Shown here: in pieces, positions 49,267-58,936 of the stretch
How the letters are laid out: each line of letters begins with the position of its first letter
How positions within the stretch are numbered: the stretch's first letter is position 1
Source: Prevotella sp.
GTDB taxonomy: Bacteria; Bacteroidota; Bacteroidia; Bacteroidales; Bacteroidaceae
Length of the DNA stretch: 64,000 nt
Direction of reading: 5' to 3'
Assembly: GCA_017940545.1 (NCBI GenBank)
Contig: JAGAYI010000065.1
Location: forward strand, 62,001 to 126,000
The notes under the pieces: generated by a model
Databases searched by the model: none
Seen by the model: only the letters and a program-made list of their open reading frames with translations
Told to the model about the DNA's origin: nothing
Translations under genes and position numbers: made by a program

Positions 49267-50910
49267 TTAGTTTTCAGCATAATCCGGTCCTTTCTTGATT
49301 TGCTTCAGCAAGATACTTATTTCCACGCCGAGCAAGACAGTGAAGAGCACGAGGAAGATAAAGAAGGTAAGTGCCACGGAACTGGAGTGCAGGTCGCTGA
49401 CAGCCACCCACGTGGGCAACATGTCCTGAATGGTCCAGGGCTGACGTCCGAACTCGGCTACCAGCCAGCCGCTCTCAGAAGCGATGTAGGCCAGCGGCAC
49501 CAGTGCAATAGCCGCGACGTAGTGCCATGCCGGCAGCTGGGCAATGTCATACGAATCGGTCTCTGTCTCGGGTAGCAGACCTATCGAGGCAAGCAGGCGG
49601 CGCACGATGACTGACAGGTATGGAATTTTAAAGGTCAGCACGATGATGACGGCAAAAAAGACAATGAACACACAGCCCATTCCCACCATGATGCGGAATG
49701 CCCAAAAGTTGATGGGTATGGAGGGCACGAGGTCGCGCTTGTCCTTGATGTAGCCATAACCGAAGTAGGGCATGTTCTCTTTCAGCGTAGAGAGCAGCGC
49801 GTCAAGTGCAGCTTGGTCGGCTCCGTTCTTCATGCCCTTCCTGTATTCTGCCAGCGCGTTGATGGCTTGTCTTCCACGTGCAATCTTCTCGTCAACCGAC
49901 GGTTCCACATGTCCGTCGGGCGTCGTGTAGCCATTCAGAATGTCGTTGATGCCAGGCACGAAGCCGTGCGGCTCGTTGGTGGCCATGATGCTCAGGGCGT
50001 AGGGCATGTCAAGCTTTAGCGGGGGCTCCTGCTCGTTCAGGTAGTCTGGCTGTCCGAAGGGGCTCACCCAGGCCACAGCCGTCAGTCCTTGGTCGGTGCC
50101 TCCGTTGTAGAGTGCTTCCATGGCAGCCAGCTTCATGGGTTGCGCCTTGGCTACCTGCTGTCCGCTGATGTGTCCGGTGAAGGCAGCGCCGAGCGATGCT
50201 ATCAGACCAACGACGGCAGCTATTCTGATGCTCTCTTTGGCTAAGCGCACCTCGCGCTTCTTCCACAAATACCAGCATGATACTGCCACTACAAATACGG
50301 CTCCGATAATCCATGCGGAAATGACCGTGTGACAGAATTTTCCCACGGCAAACGGCGAGAGAGCCACTTCAAAGAAACTGACCATCTCGTTGCGCATGGT
50401 GTCGGGATTGAACTCGCAGCCCACGGGGCACTGCATCCAGGCGTTCGCCACCAGAATCCACCATGCCGAGATGGTGGCACCGAGTCCTGTCAGCCATGTT
50501 GAGGCCAAGTGGAAGCCTGCCGACACCTTCTTCCAACCGAAGTACATGACCGCAACGAACGTTGATTCCATGAAAAAGGCAATGATACCTTCCACGGCCA
50601 ATGGAGCACCGAAGATGTCGCCTACGAACCAGGAATAGTTCGACCAGTTGGTGCCGAACTCGAATTCCAGGATGATGCCTGTAGCCACCCCCATGGCGAA
50701 ATTAATACCGAACAGCTTTTGCCAGAATTTGGAAACGTCGCGCCAGAAGGGCTCCCTGGTGCGATAATAAATGGTTTCCATGATAGCCATGATCACTGCC
50801 AGACCCAAAGTGAGCGGCACAAAGAGCCAGTGGTAGATTGCGGTGAGTGCAAATTGTGCCCTCGACCAGTCAATGGTACCCGCGTCAATGTTTAACAGTA
50901 AGTTTGTCAT
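49267..50910 (-). CDS. cydA: Cytochrome bd ubiquinol oxidase subunit I
   Basis: 547 residues. Contains the heme-binding H27 in ALTAIYHWLFVPLTLG, GVATGIILEFEFGTNWSNYS, ESTFVAVMYFGWKKVS, and the Q loop region with DMPYALSIMATNEPHG. Reduces oxygen with quinol. Order DUF4492, cydA, cydB is standard in Bacteroidota. Confidence 0.97.
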   Translation of the reverse strand: MTNLLLNIDAGTIDWSRAQFALTAIYHWLFVPLTLGLAVIMAIMETIYYRTREPFWRDVSKFWQKLFGINFAMGVATGIILEFEFGTNWSNYSWFVGDIFGAPLAVEGIIAFFMESTFVAVMYFGWKKVSAGFHLASTWLTGLGATISAWWILVANAWMQCPVGCEFNPDTMRNEMVSFFEVALSPFAVGKFCHTVISAWIIGAVFVVAVSCWYLWKKREVRLAKESIRIAAVVGLIASLGAAFTGHISGQQVAKAQPMKLAAMEALYNGGTDQGLTAVAWVSPFGQPDYLNEQEPPLKLDMPYALSIMATNEPHGFVPGINDILNGYTTPDGHVEPSVDEKIARGRQAINALAEYRKGMKNGADQAALDALLSTLKENMPYFGYGYIKDKRDLVPSIPINFWAFRIMVGMGCVFIVFFAVIIVLTFKIPYLSVIVRRLLASIGLLPETETDSYDIAQLPAWHYVAAIALVPLAYIASESGWLVAEFGRQPWTIQDMLPTWVAVSDLHSSSVALTFFIFLVLFTVLLGVEISILLKQIKKGPDYAEN

Positions 50911-50958
50911 AGTTATTTGTTATTTATAATTATATTTCTGATTCTTGACATTCAACAC

Positions 50959-51180
50959 TCAGTTGGCCCGTTCTGTCATTTCCGTAGCCACGTAGTCGGC
51001 TTCCTCACCTCCTTTGGCATGGGTCTTGAGAAAGTCAGGGAAGAAGAACACTTTTAAGATGGCAAACATGATGAAAAGTTTTATCAGAATGATGGCCCAC
51101 AAGGTTTTTCCAAGCGTCATGTTGCGGAAACCATCCACATAGAGGTCATAGGCTCTGTATAGAAAACTCTTCTTGTTCAT
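50959..51180 (-). CDS. DUF4492 protein of the cyd operon
   Basis: 73 residues: SFLYRAYDLYVDGFRNMTLG, one membrane helix (LWAIILIKLFIMFAILKVFF), and a short charged tail. DUF4492 precedes cydAB in many Bacteroidota and may help assemble the oxidase. 48 bases before cydA. Confidence 0.85.
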   Translation of the reverse strand: MNKKSFLYRAYDLYVDGFRNMTLGKTLWAIILIKLFIMFAILKVFFFPDFLKTHAKGGEEADYVATEMTERAN

Positions 51181-51211
51181 AGCATGGTTGAAATAGGATT
51201 AAACAATGTTG

Positions 51212-51242
51212 CAAATATACGGAATTATTTGGTATTTCCCAA
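51212..51242 (-). promoter_or_regulatory. Promoter of the cyd operon
   Basis: Minus strand: TTG (complement of 51240-51242), 20 bases, TATATTTG (complement of 51212-51219), 31 bases before the DUF4492 start. Confidence 0.65.
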
Positions 51243-51335
51243 AATTTCCGCCCCTGTTTTACTAAAAAATGTACAAATTTTCAGTAATTGTCTTAATTTT
51301 TAGAAAGGAGAGGTGTTTTCAGGAGGTTATTTTTT

Positions 51336-51365
51336 TTGTCATGTCAGCAGAAAACTCTATCTTTG
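51336..51365 (+). promoter_or_regulatory. Promoter of the coiled-coil/export operon
   Basis: TTG at 51336-51338, 19 bases, TATCTTTG at 51358-51365: full consensus, 58 bases before the ATG at 51424. Confidence 0.7.
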
Positions 51366-51423
51366 CACCATTGTAAAAAAAGAGATAACGTAAAATCACA
51401 GAAAATACTCAAAGCGACAATTC

Positions 51424-52296
51424 ATGAAGAAGTATATTTGGATACCCCTGTTACTGCTGATGCTGCTGCTTTTGGCAGGTATTGGTTTTTTGGGGTACAG
51501 CTACTACCAAGAGCGCGAGGCCAACAAGGCCATGCAGGAATTGGCGGCGCTCGACAAGCAGGAAATGGAAAATGAGTATGAGCGGTTCACGCTGCAATAC
51601 AGCGAGATGAAAAAGCAGATTAATAATGACTCTATTGTGGCTCAGCTGACCCAAGAACAGATGCGCACTCAACAACTGCTGGAGGAGCTGCGACGCGTGA
51701 AGAGCGACGACGCACGTGAGATAGCCCGTCTGAAGAAGGAACTGGCTACGGTGCGTGCCGTGCTGCGTGACTACGTGATGCAGATTGACTCGCTGAACCG
51801 GCTGAACGAAAACCTGATGGCCGAAAATACGCGCATTCAGGGACAGTATGATGAGGCTACCCGTACCATTCAGGGGCTGAGCAGCGAGCGTGAGACGCTG
51901 TCAGAGCGTGTAGCCATAGCAGCGCAGCTTGATGCCAACGCCATTACCATGACTCCGCTGAAGAAGAATGGTAAGGTGGCAAAGAAGATGAAGGACTGCA
52001 TGAACATTGCCGTGGCATTCAACATTGCGCGCAATGTGACGGCGGCCAACGGGCAGCGCACCGTTTATGTGCGCATTGTCACGCCTACGGGCGAGGCGCT
52101 GAACGGGGGCGGAACGCTGGCGTTTGAAAACCGCACGATAGAATATTCCATGAAGAAGGTCATAGAGTATTCGGGCGAAGAGACTCCGGTGAAGGTGTTC
52201 TGGAATGTTGCCGAGTATTTGGGAGCCGGCACTTACCACGTGAGCATTTTTGCCGACGGGCACATGATTGGTTCGCGCTCGTTCGAGTTTAATTGA
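51424..52296 (+). CDS. Membrane-anchored coiled-coil protein of unknown function
   Basis: 290 residues: membrane anchor (WIPLLLLMLLLLAGIGFLGY), coiled coil at about 35-165 (LLEELRRVKSDDAREIARLK and on), and a C-terminal beta-domain (VYVRIVTPTGEALNGGG, YHVSIFADGHMIGSRSFEFN). It is upstream of a TolC/HlyD/ABC-2 set by 33 bases, so it may be a periplasmic adaptor. No family recognised. Confidence 0.7.
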   Translation: MKKYIWIPLLLLMLLLLAGIGFLGYSYYQEREANKAMQELAALDKQEMENEYERFTLQYSEMKKQINNDSIVAQLTQEQMRTQQLLEELRRVKSDDAREIARLKKELATVRAVLRDYVMQIDSLNRLNENLMAENTRIQGQYDEATRTIQGLSSERETLSERVAIAAQLDANAITMTPLKKNGKVAKKMKDCMNIAVAFNIARNVTAANGQRTVYVRIVTPTGEALNGGGTLAFENRTIEYSMKKVIEYSGEETPVKVFWNVAEYLGAGTYHVSIFADGHMIGSRSFEFN

Positions 52297-52329
52297 TGGG
52301 GAAGGAGATTTTAATTAGAATAGATATTT

Positions 52330-53835
52330 ATGAATAGATTCCTTGGAATGATGGTCTTGCTCGCCGGTGCCTTTGTGCCGGTGGCTGCCCAGCGTCTGCT
52401 CAACCTTGACTCCTGCCGGTCGTTGGCCTTGCGCAACAACAAGCAGCTACAGGTGTCGAAGGTGAAACAGGATGTCGCAGACAACTTGCGCCGTTCTGCC
52501 CGCACCAAGTATCTGCCTCACGTCAGTGCGTTGGGTGGATATATGCATACGAGCCGTGAGTTGTCGATACTGAGTGACAGCCAGAAGGAGCAGCTGAAAG
52601 GTTTGGGAACGACAACGGCTACCGGTTTGGGTGCCGAACTGGGACAGACGTTAGGCGCACTGCCGCCTGCCACGCTGGCGGCTCTCGGACAGATGGGGCT
52701 CTCGCTGGAAGGCATCAGCCAGATGGTGATGCCGGGTCTGGGCAATCTGGCCACGACGCTGAACGGGGCGGGTCAGCAGATTGTTGATGCGTTTCGTACC
52801 GACACCCGCGACGTGTGGGCCGGTTCGGTCATGGTTACTCAACCGGTCTTTATGGGTGGAAGCATTATTGCCCTCAACAAACTGGCCGACCTCAATGAGC
52901 AGTTCTCGCGTAACAGTGCTGACGCACAGTTGCAGTCAACGCTCTACACCGTCGATCAGGCTTACTGGATGGTGGTTTCGCTGACGCACAAGAAGAGGTT
53001 GGCCGAGGCTTATCTCGACCTGGTGGAGAAGCTTAGCTCTGATGTGAACAAGATGATTCGCGAAGGCGTGGCCACCCGCAGCGAGGGACTGAGTGTGGAG
53101 GTGAAGGTGAACGAGGCTCAGATGCAGGTGACGAAGGTGAACGACGGGTTGTCGCTCTCCAGAATGTACCTGTGCCAGCTCTGTGGCTTGCCGCTCGACG
53201 ACCAGGTCGTGCTGGCGGAAGAGAACGTGCAGGACCTTCTCACTGACGAGAGCGTGCTCTCCTATAACGTTCAGGAGGCCATTGACAACCGGCCGGAGAT
53301 GCACATGCTGCAGAATGCTGTTGACATGAGCCGTCAGGTGACCAGAATTCTGAAGGCAGGCCACCTGCCGCAGGTCGCCTTGATGGGCGGTTATACCGTT
53401 ACGAACCCCAACCTGTTCAACAGCTTCGAGAAGAAGTTTGGTGGCATGTGGAATATTGGCGTGCTGGTGCGTGTACCCATCTGGAACTGGGGCGACGTGG
53501 CTTACAAGGTGCGTGCCTCGAAGGGGGCAACCACTATTGCCCGGCTGAACATGGATGAGGCCCGCGAGAAGATGGAACTGCAAATCAGCCAGGGCCAGTT
53601 CCGCGTGAACGAGGCCTACAAAAAGCTGGAGATGGCTCGCACGAACATTACGCGTGCCGAAGAGAACCTGCGCACCGCAAACCTCGGCTTCGAAGAGGGC
53701 GTCATTCAGAGCACCACGGTGATGGAGGCCCAGACGGCCTGGCTGCAGGCTCAGTCGCAGAAGATTGATGCCGAGATTGACGTCAAGCTCAGTCAGGTCA
53801 ACCTGAAAAAGGCTTTGGGAACGCTGGCCTATTGA
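52330..53835 (+). CDS. TolC-family outer membrane efflux protein
   Basis: 501 residues. Signal peptide (RFLGMMVLLAGAFVPVAAQR), two similar halves of long helices with beta segments: LNLDSCRSLALRNNKQLQVS and AYKKLEMARTNITRAEENLR. Forms the outer membrane channel of the export system. Followed by HlyD and two permease genes. Confidence 0.92.
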   Translation: MNRFLGMMVLLAGAFVPVAAQRLLNLDSCRSLALRNNKQLQVSKVKQDVADNLRRSARTKYLPHVSALGGYMHTSRELSILSDSQKEQLKGLGTTTATGLGAELGQTLGALPPATLAALGQMGLSLEGISQMVMPGLGNLATTLNGAGQQIVDAFRTDTRDVWAGSVMVTQPVFMGGSIIALNKLADLNEQFSRNSADAQLQSTLYTVDQAYWMVVSLTHKKRLAEAYLDLVEKLSSDVNKMIREGVATRSEGLSVEVKVNEAQMQVTKVNDGLSLSRMYLCQLCGLPLDDQVVLAEENVQDLLTDESVLSYNVQEAIDNRPEMHMLQNAVDMSRQVTRILKAGHLPQVALMGGYTVTNPNLFNSFEKKFGGMWNIGVLVRVPIWNWGDVAYKVRASKGATTIARLNMDEAREKMELQISQGQFRVNEAYKKLEMARTNITRAEENLRTANLGFEEGVIQSTTVMEAQTAWLQAQSQKIDAEIDVKLSQVNLKKALGTLAY

Positions 53836-53889
53836 ATAAAAAAGTGAAGAGTGATAGTAAAAATATTAAAATCGTAAAAAAATAGAAAG

Positions 53890-54876
53890 ATGTCTGCAAA
53901 AACTCAACACAACAATATCTTGTTTGCCATTCTTGGCTTTGCCATCGTAGTGATTGTTGTTGCCTTGATTGGCTATTTTGCCCTTGACCGTGACCCGGAA
54001 CTCATACAGGGACAGGTGGAAGTAACTGAATACCGCGTATCGAGCAAGGTGCCCGGACGAATTCTTGAACTGCGCGTCAAGGAGGGTGATTTCGTGAAGG
54101 CGGGCGATACGCTGGCCATTCTTGACGCACCGGAGGTGCGCGCCAAAATGACACAGGCGCAGGGAGCCGAGAGCGCTGCCGCTGCCATAGAGCTGAAGGC
54201 ACAGAACGGTGCCCGTCAGGAGCAGATACAGGGTGCTTACCAGCTGTGGCAGCAGGCAAAAGCTGGTCTGGAGATTTCACAGAAGTCGTACGACCGCATT
54301 CAGCGACTGTTTGACGAGGGTGTCATCAGTGCTCAGAAGCGTGACGAGGTATATGCCCAGTATAAGGCCATGGAGGCCCAGGAGCGTGCCGCCAAGAGCC
54401 AGTATGACCTGGCCGTGAACGGTGCGCGTCGCGAAGACAAACTGGCCGCTCAGGCACAGGTGAGCCGTGCCCGCGGTGCTGTGCAGGAGGTCAATTCCTA
54501 CATCAGCGAAACGGTGCAGATTGCCCAGATGGATGGCGAGGTCAGCAGTGTTTATCCCAAAGTGGGTGAACTGGTCGGTACAGGGTCGCCCATTATGACC
54601 ATCTCCATCATGGACGACATGTGGGGCACGTTCAATGTGCGCGAAGACCAGCTGAACGGACTGGCCGTGGGCTCTACGTTTACTGCCTTCGTGCCGGCCT
54701 TCAACAAGGACGTGCAGATGAAGGTCTATTACATGAAGGACCAGGGCTCTTTTGCTGTGTGGAAGGCCACAAAGTCTAATGGTGAGTACGATTTGAAGAC
54801 CTTTGAGGTAAAGGCCCGCCCCGTTGAGAAGTTCGATGGTCTTCGTCCCGGAATGTCGCTGATTATCAAACAATGA
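53890..54876 (+). CDS. HlyD-family membrane fusion protein
   Basis: 328 residues: membrane anchor (ILFAILGFAIVVIVVALIGY), lipoyl-type halves (VEVTEYRVSSKVPGRILELR and VGELVGTGSPIMTI), and a helical hairpin between. Links TolC to the inner membrane. Overlaps the first permease by 4 bases. Confidence 0.92.
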   Translation: MSAKTQHNNILFAILGFAIVVIVVALIGYFALDRDPELIQGQVEVTEYRVSSKVPGRILELRVKEGDFVKAGDTLAILDAPEVRAKMTQAQGAESAAAAIELKAQNGARQEQIQGAYQLWQQAKAGLEISQKSYDRIQRLFDEGVISAQKRDEVYAQYKAMEAQERAAKSQYDLAVNGARREDKLAAQAQVSRARGAVQEVNSYISETVQIAQMDGEVSSVYPKVGELVGTGSPIMTISIMDDMWGTFNVREDQLNGLAVGSTFTAFVPAFNKDVQMKVYYMKDQGSFAVWKATKSNGEYDLKTFEVKARPVEKFDGLRPGMSLIIKQ

Positions 54877-56042
54877 ATTTCCTGCGTCAGATATATCATA
54901 TAACGCTGCGCGAACTGCAGATATTGCGGAGAAACCACATCTACCGGTTTTCCATGGTGCTCTTTCCGCTGCTGGTGATTTTCTTCTTCACCTCGCTCAT
55001 GGAACAGGGTCAGCCTGTCGATATGCCTGTGGGTATTGTCGATCAGGACAACACGTCAACCACCCGCGCACTGACCAACCGCCTCGACGCTTTCCAGATG
55101 TCGCATGTCGTAAATCGCTATCATGACTTTAATGAGGCTCGCAAGGCCATTCAGCAAAACGAAATATACGGATTCCTCTACATTCCCAAGGGAACGACCG
55201 ACAAGCTGCTGGCCAACCGCCAACCGAAGATTTCCTACTATTATTCGAATACCACGCTGGCTGCCGGTTCGCTGGTCATGAAAGACTTGAAGACCATCTC
55301 AACCTTAGGCTCGGCCAGCGTAGGACAGGCCGTACTGCGTGCAAAGGGTTTCACCGACAAACAGATAGAGACGCTGATACAGCCCATTAAGATTGACCTG
55401 CACCAGATAGCCAACCCGTGGACTAACTACAACATCTACCTGACCACTATGATGGTGCCAGGCATCATCATGCTTTTCATCTTCCTGATTTCGGCCTACT
55501 CCATAGGTACGGAACTGAAGTTCGGTACGTCGAAGGAGTGGCTGGCAGCCGCCGACAACCGTATCATCGTGGCCATGCTTGGAAAGTTTCTTCCGCAGAC
55601 CCTCATCTTCCTTGCCATCGTCTTCGGCTATCAGTACTACGTGTTCTACGTGCTCAACTTCCCCCATCAGGGAGGGCCGTGGATGCTCATTCTGCTGGGG
55701 CTCATGGAGGTGTTGGGTGCGCAGGGCTTCGGCATCTTCGCCTTCGGTCTGCTCCCGTCGCTCAGAATGTCCATGAGCATCTGCTCCCTGTGGGCAGTGC
55801 TCAGCATCTCCATGGCTGGCTCGGCATTTCCCGTCATGGGCATGGATGCCCCGTTGCAGTCACTCTCGTGGCTGTTCCCCCTCCGTCATTATTGGATGAT
55901 ATACCAGATTTGTGTCTTCAACGGCTTCCCGCTCATTGACGCCTGGTTCCATTTTGCTGCCCTGGCTGCATTCATTTTGCTGCCCTGGCTGGTAATCAAC
56001 AAAATAAAGAATGCAATGCTGAATTATGTATATATTCCGTAA
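54873..56042 (+). CDS. ABC-2 type permease
   Basis: 389 residues. N-terminal membrane helix (YRFSMVLFPLLVIFFFTSLM), a large extracytoplasmic domain, then five helices, as in the YhhJ/YbhS group. Overlaps the next gene by 17 bases. No ATPase gene is present in the cluster. Confidence 0.9.
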   Translation: MNFLRQIYHITLRELQILRRNHIYRFSMVLFPLLVIFFFTSLMEQGQPVDMPVGIVDQDNTSTTRALTNRLDAFQMSHVVNRYHDFNEARKAIQQNEIYGFLYIPKGTTDKLLANRQPKISYYYSNTTLAAGSLVMKDLKTISTLGSASVGQAVLRAKGFTDKQIETLIQPIKIDLHQIANPWTNYNIYLTTMMVPGIIMLFIFLISAYSIGTELKFGTSKEWLAAADNRIIVAMLGKFLPQTLIFLAIVFGYQYYVFYVLNFPHQGGPWMLILLGLMEVLGAQGFGIFAFGLLPSLRMSMSICSLWAVLSISMAGSAFPVMGMDAPLQSLSWLFPLRHYWMIYQICVFNGFPLIDAWFHFAALAAFILLPWLVINKIKNAMLNYVYIP

Positions 56043-57246
56043 AGCATACGACTATCTGCAAGACCTGTGCTTTGTTTGGTACAAAGAAGTGTTAAACATG
56101 GCAAAGGACGAAGGAGTCATTATTTTCTTCTTTGTCGTGCCGTTGGTCTATCCTTTACTTTACTCATGGGTCTATAATAACGAGCAGGTACACGAGGTCC
56201 CCGTGGTGGTGGTTGACATGTCCCATTCCAGCCTGTCGCGCCAGTTCATCCGCATGTGCGATGCCTCGCCCGATGTCAAAATCAGCTACTATGCCCAGGA
56301 CCTTGACGAGGCAAAGTCCCTGGTCAGCCGACAGTTGGCCAAGGGTGTCTATTTTATTCCACCTGATTTTGAAGTGAATCTGAACCGGATGCAGCAGGGC
56401 GTCGTCAGCGTTTATTGCGACATGAGCCTGATGCTGACGTATAAGGCCATCTTCCAGACGGCGCAGATGGTTTCCATGGAGATGGGCACGCAGCTGAAGA
56501 CGCGCATGGCAGGCCTATACACCGCCAGGGAAGAAGTGGTGCAGGCCAAGCCTCTTGATTTTGAAGACGTGCCCCTGTATAACCCTTCTGCCGGCTATGG
56601 CTCCGCCATTTTACCCGCCGTACTGGTACTTATTCTGCAGCAGACCCTTGTGCTGGGCATTGGCTTGGCGGCCGGAACGGCACGCGACGAAAACCGTTTC
56701 CGTCATCTCATTCCCGTCAATGCTCCACACTACAGCCGAACGCTGCCCATCGTGTTGGGCAAGTTCCTGTGCTATTTTATGGTCTATGCCATCATGGGCA
56801 CCTGGCTGCTCATCGTCGTTCCTCGCCTGTTCAACTTCCCCCATCTGGCATCCTGGCAGTCGTTGCTCACCGTCATGCTGCCCTACGTCATTGCGTGTAT
56901 ATTCTTCGGCATGATTGTTTCGTGCATGGTGAAATATCGTGAGAATGTCATGCTTATCATGGTCTTTGTCAGCGTGCCGCTGCTGTTCATGACCGGCATC
57001 AGCTGGCCTCAGAGCAACATTCCCGGCTATTGGCAAGGCGTCAGCTGGCTGTTCCCCAGCACGTTCGGTGCCCGTGCCTTTGTCCGTCTGAACTCCATGG
57101 GCGCCACGCCCGCCGATGTGCTCACGGAGTTCCGCATTCTCTGGGTTCAGGCAGGTGCCTATCTCATCATTGCCTGTATGGTCTATCGCTTCCAGTTTTT
57201 CCTGGCCAAGCGCGACCTTAAGAAATACGGGGAATCGGCTGAGTAA
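56026..57246 (+). CDS. ABC-2 type permease (second)
   Basis: 406 residues with the same plan: EGVIIFFFVVPLVYPLLYSW, a large extracytoplasmic loop, and C-terminal helices (ILPAVLVLILQQTLVLGIGL, VTFVSVPLLFMTGISWPQ-like SVPLLFMTGISWPQS). With the first permease it may form the membrane part of an exporter. Ends at the TAA at 57244-57246. Confidence 0.9.
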   Translation: MYIFRKAYDYLQDLCFVWYKEVLNMAKDEGVIIFFFVVPLVYPLLYSWVYNNEQVHEVPVVVVDMSHSSLSRQFIRMCDASPDVKISYYAQDLDEAKSLVSRQLAKGVYFIPPDFEVNLNRMQQGVVSVYCDMSLMLTYKAIFQTAQMVSMEMGTQLKTRMAGLYTAREEVVQAKPLDFEDVPLYNPSAGYGSAILPAVLVLILQQTLVLGIGLAAGTARDENRFRHLIPVNAPHYSRTLPIVLGKFLCYFMVYAIMGTWLLIVVPRLFNFPHLASWQSLLTVMLPYVIACIFFGMIVSCMVKYRENVMLIMVFVSVPLLFMTGISWPQSNIPGYWQGVSWLFPSTFGARAFVRLNSMGATPADVLTEFRILWVQAGAYLIIACMVYRFQFFLAKRDLKKYGESAE

Positions 57247-57807
57247 TGCCGCTTCCCCGCTTTTATGTTCTTATAACCGGTACCCGCCGATTATTCTCCT
57301 TCGGAACGAGATTATCAGAAATGCATTCAGTTTCATTCTAAAAATGGATTACGAGAGTCGCCGACGATATTTGAATCCCGGCAACCTCAACAGGGAATAC
57401 GGACATTTACAATCGAAAGAGCAATGATGGTTGCTCCATTACCCATAAGGAAACAGGGAGAGAGTGCCGGGGAACGAGGGAGAAAGGTAGGGGAAAACGG
57501 GGAGTTTCTGCCGGGGTAGCAGGGATTTCGCGGGCGGTGCCATATCTGGCAGCGCCCGCTGCCAGATATGGTAGCGGGCGCTGCTAAGTTTGTCATCGGG
57601 CGGTGCTGTCCCTTCTTGTTCAGTTGCGTTCTTCACTCCTGTTTTCCGCAAAGTTACAATATTGCATTGAAACTTCCAAACATTTCGTGAATTTTTTTAC
57701 ACGGACGGAAAGGCCTGTGGTCTGCAGCAACGGTTTATTTGAACTCCATGATGGCGCAGGACTCGTCGCCAAGGGCAAGTGAGACTTTGTTGCCGCGACA
57801 TTATTTC
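57247..57807. other. 561-base gap between the export operon and mrp, with a palindromic repeat
   Basis: No convincing gene. It contains a G-rich stretch (57420-57520), the strong nested palindrome at 57540-57584, and an AT-rich part near 57690. Apparent small ORFs in it have no coding features. Because the flanking genes converge here, the palindrome may end both transcripts. Confidence 0.7.
57540..57584. repeat. Perfect palindrome with an alternative overlapping hairpin
   Basis: CCATATCTGGCAGCG (57540-57554), CC, CGCTGCCAGATATGG (57557-57571): 15-base arms, 2-base loop. Its centre (GCAGCGCCCGCT, 57549-57560) pairs equally with AGCGGGCGCTGC (57573-57584). The two hairpins exclude each other. 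Confidence 0.95.
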
Positions 57808-58908
57808 TTACTTCTTGATGTCCACTATTTTCGTGGCAGCCAGTTCGCGGTTGCGCTTGTTGGTTACCGTCACCACGCTCTGTGCCAGGTTGATGAAGGC
57901 CAGGCCCGTCATGGTGTCGCTGTTCAGGGCGGCAGGACAGCCCTGGTCGCCGCTCTCGCAGATGCCCTGTACCAGCGGAATCTGGGCGAGCAACGGAACG
58001 TCCATTTCCTGAGCAAGCTGGCGGCATCCCTCCTTCCCGAAGATGTAGTATTTGTTTTCAGGCAGTTCAGCCGGCGTAAACCAAGCCATGTTCTCCACTA
58101 GCCCGAGGATGGGCACGTTCACCTTCTCGTTTCGGTACATGTCAATGCCTTTGCGGGCGTCGGCAAGTGCCACCTGCTGAGGTGTCGATACGATGACGGC
58201 ACCCGTGATGGCCAGCGTCTGTAGTAGCGTCAGGTGAATGTCGCTGGTGCCGGGCGGTGTATCGAGTATGAAATAGTCGAGCTCGCCCCAGTCGGCATCG
58301 GCAATGAGTTGTTTCAGGGCGTTGGTAGCCATGCCGCCGCGCCACAGCGTGGCGGTGTCGGGCGACACGAAGAAGCCTATGCTGAGCAGCTTCACGCCAT
58401 ATTTCTCGATGGGCTCAATGAGGTCGCGTCCATCTACGTTGACGGCGTATGGCCGGGCATCTTCCACCTCAAACATTTTCGGTACTGACGGTCCGAAGAT
58501 GTCGCAGTCCAACAGTCCCACGCGGTAGCCCAGTCGGGCCAGCGCAATGGCCAGGTTGGTTGCCACGGTCGATTTGCCCACGCCTCCCTTGCCGCTGCTG
58601 ACGGCAATGATGTTCTTGACACCGGGAAGCAGTTTGCCCACTTCCGGCCGTGGCTTCGACTTAAATTCGGTTTCCACCTCCACCTCCACGTCCTTGCCGC
58701 AGTGGTACTTGATGGCTGCCTCGGCAGCCTTGACGGTCGATTTCAGGAACGGGTCGGTGTCGCGGGGAAATTCTAATACTATTTTCACCTTGTTGCCGCT
58801 GATGGCAGGTGTGTCGGCCACCATTCCGCTTTCTACAAGGTTTTTCTTCGTGCCGGCATACGTTACCGTAGCCAGTGCATCCATGATGAGTTTTGGGTAT
58901 AGTGTCAT
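57808..58908 (-). CDS. mrp: Mrp/ApbC iron-sulfur carrier ATPase
   Basis: 366 residues. N-terminal DUF59-type domain (TYAGTKKNLVESGMVADTPA), P-loop SSGKGGVGKST (104-114), DCDIFGPSVPKMF, DTPPGTSDIHLTL, and GICESGDQGCPAAL near the C-terminus. The C-terminal CxxC normally seen in Mrp is not clear: the GLVENMAWFTPAELPENKYY region has no Cys pair, so cluster binding may differ. Start at MTLYPKLIMDAL; 36 further upstream codons are not real. Transfers iron-sulfur clusters to target proteins. Confidence 0.92.
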   Translation of the reverse strand: MTLYPKLIMDALATVTYAGTKKNLVESGMVADTPAISGNKVKIVLEFPRDTDPFLKSTVKAAEAAIKYHCGKDVEVEVETEFKSKPRPEVGKLLPGVKNIIAVSSGKGGVGKSTVATNLAIALARLGYRVGLLDCDIFGPSVPKMFEVEDARPYAVNVDGRDLIEPIEKYGVKLLSIGFFVSPDTATLWRGGMATNALKQLIADADWGELDYFILDTPPGTSDIHLTLLQTLAITGAVIVSTPQQVALADARKGIDMYRNEKVNVPILGLVENMAWFTPAELPENKYYIFGKEGCRQLAQEMDVPLLAQIPLVQGICESGDQGCPAALNSDTMTGLAFINLAQSVVTVTNKRNRELAATKIVDIKK

Positions 58909-58936
58909 AGTCTTATCTGTTGTTGTTGTCTTACCG

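Noticed and set aside
57735..57800. Short minus-strand fragment reading GNKVSLALGDESCAIMEFK then stop
   Set aside because: It looks protein-like and could be the tail of a lost gene, but 21 codons without a start are too little to name.
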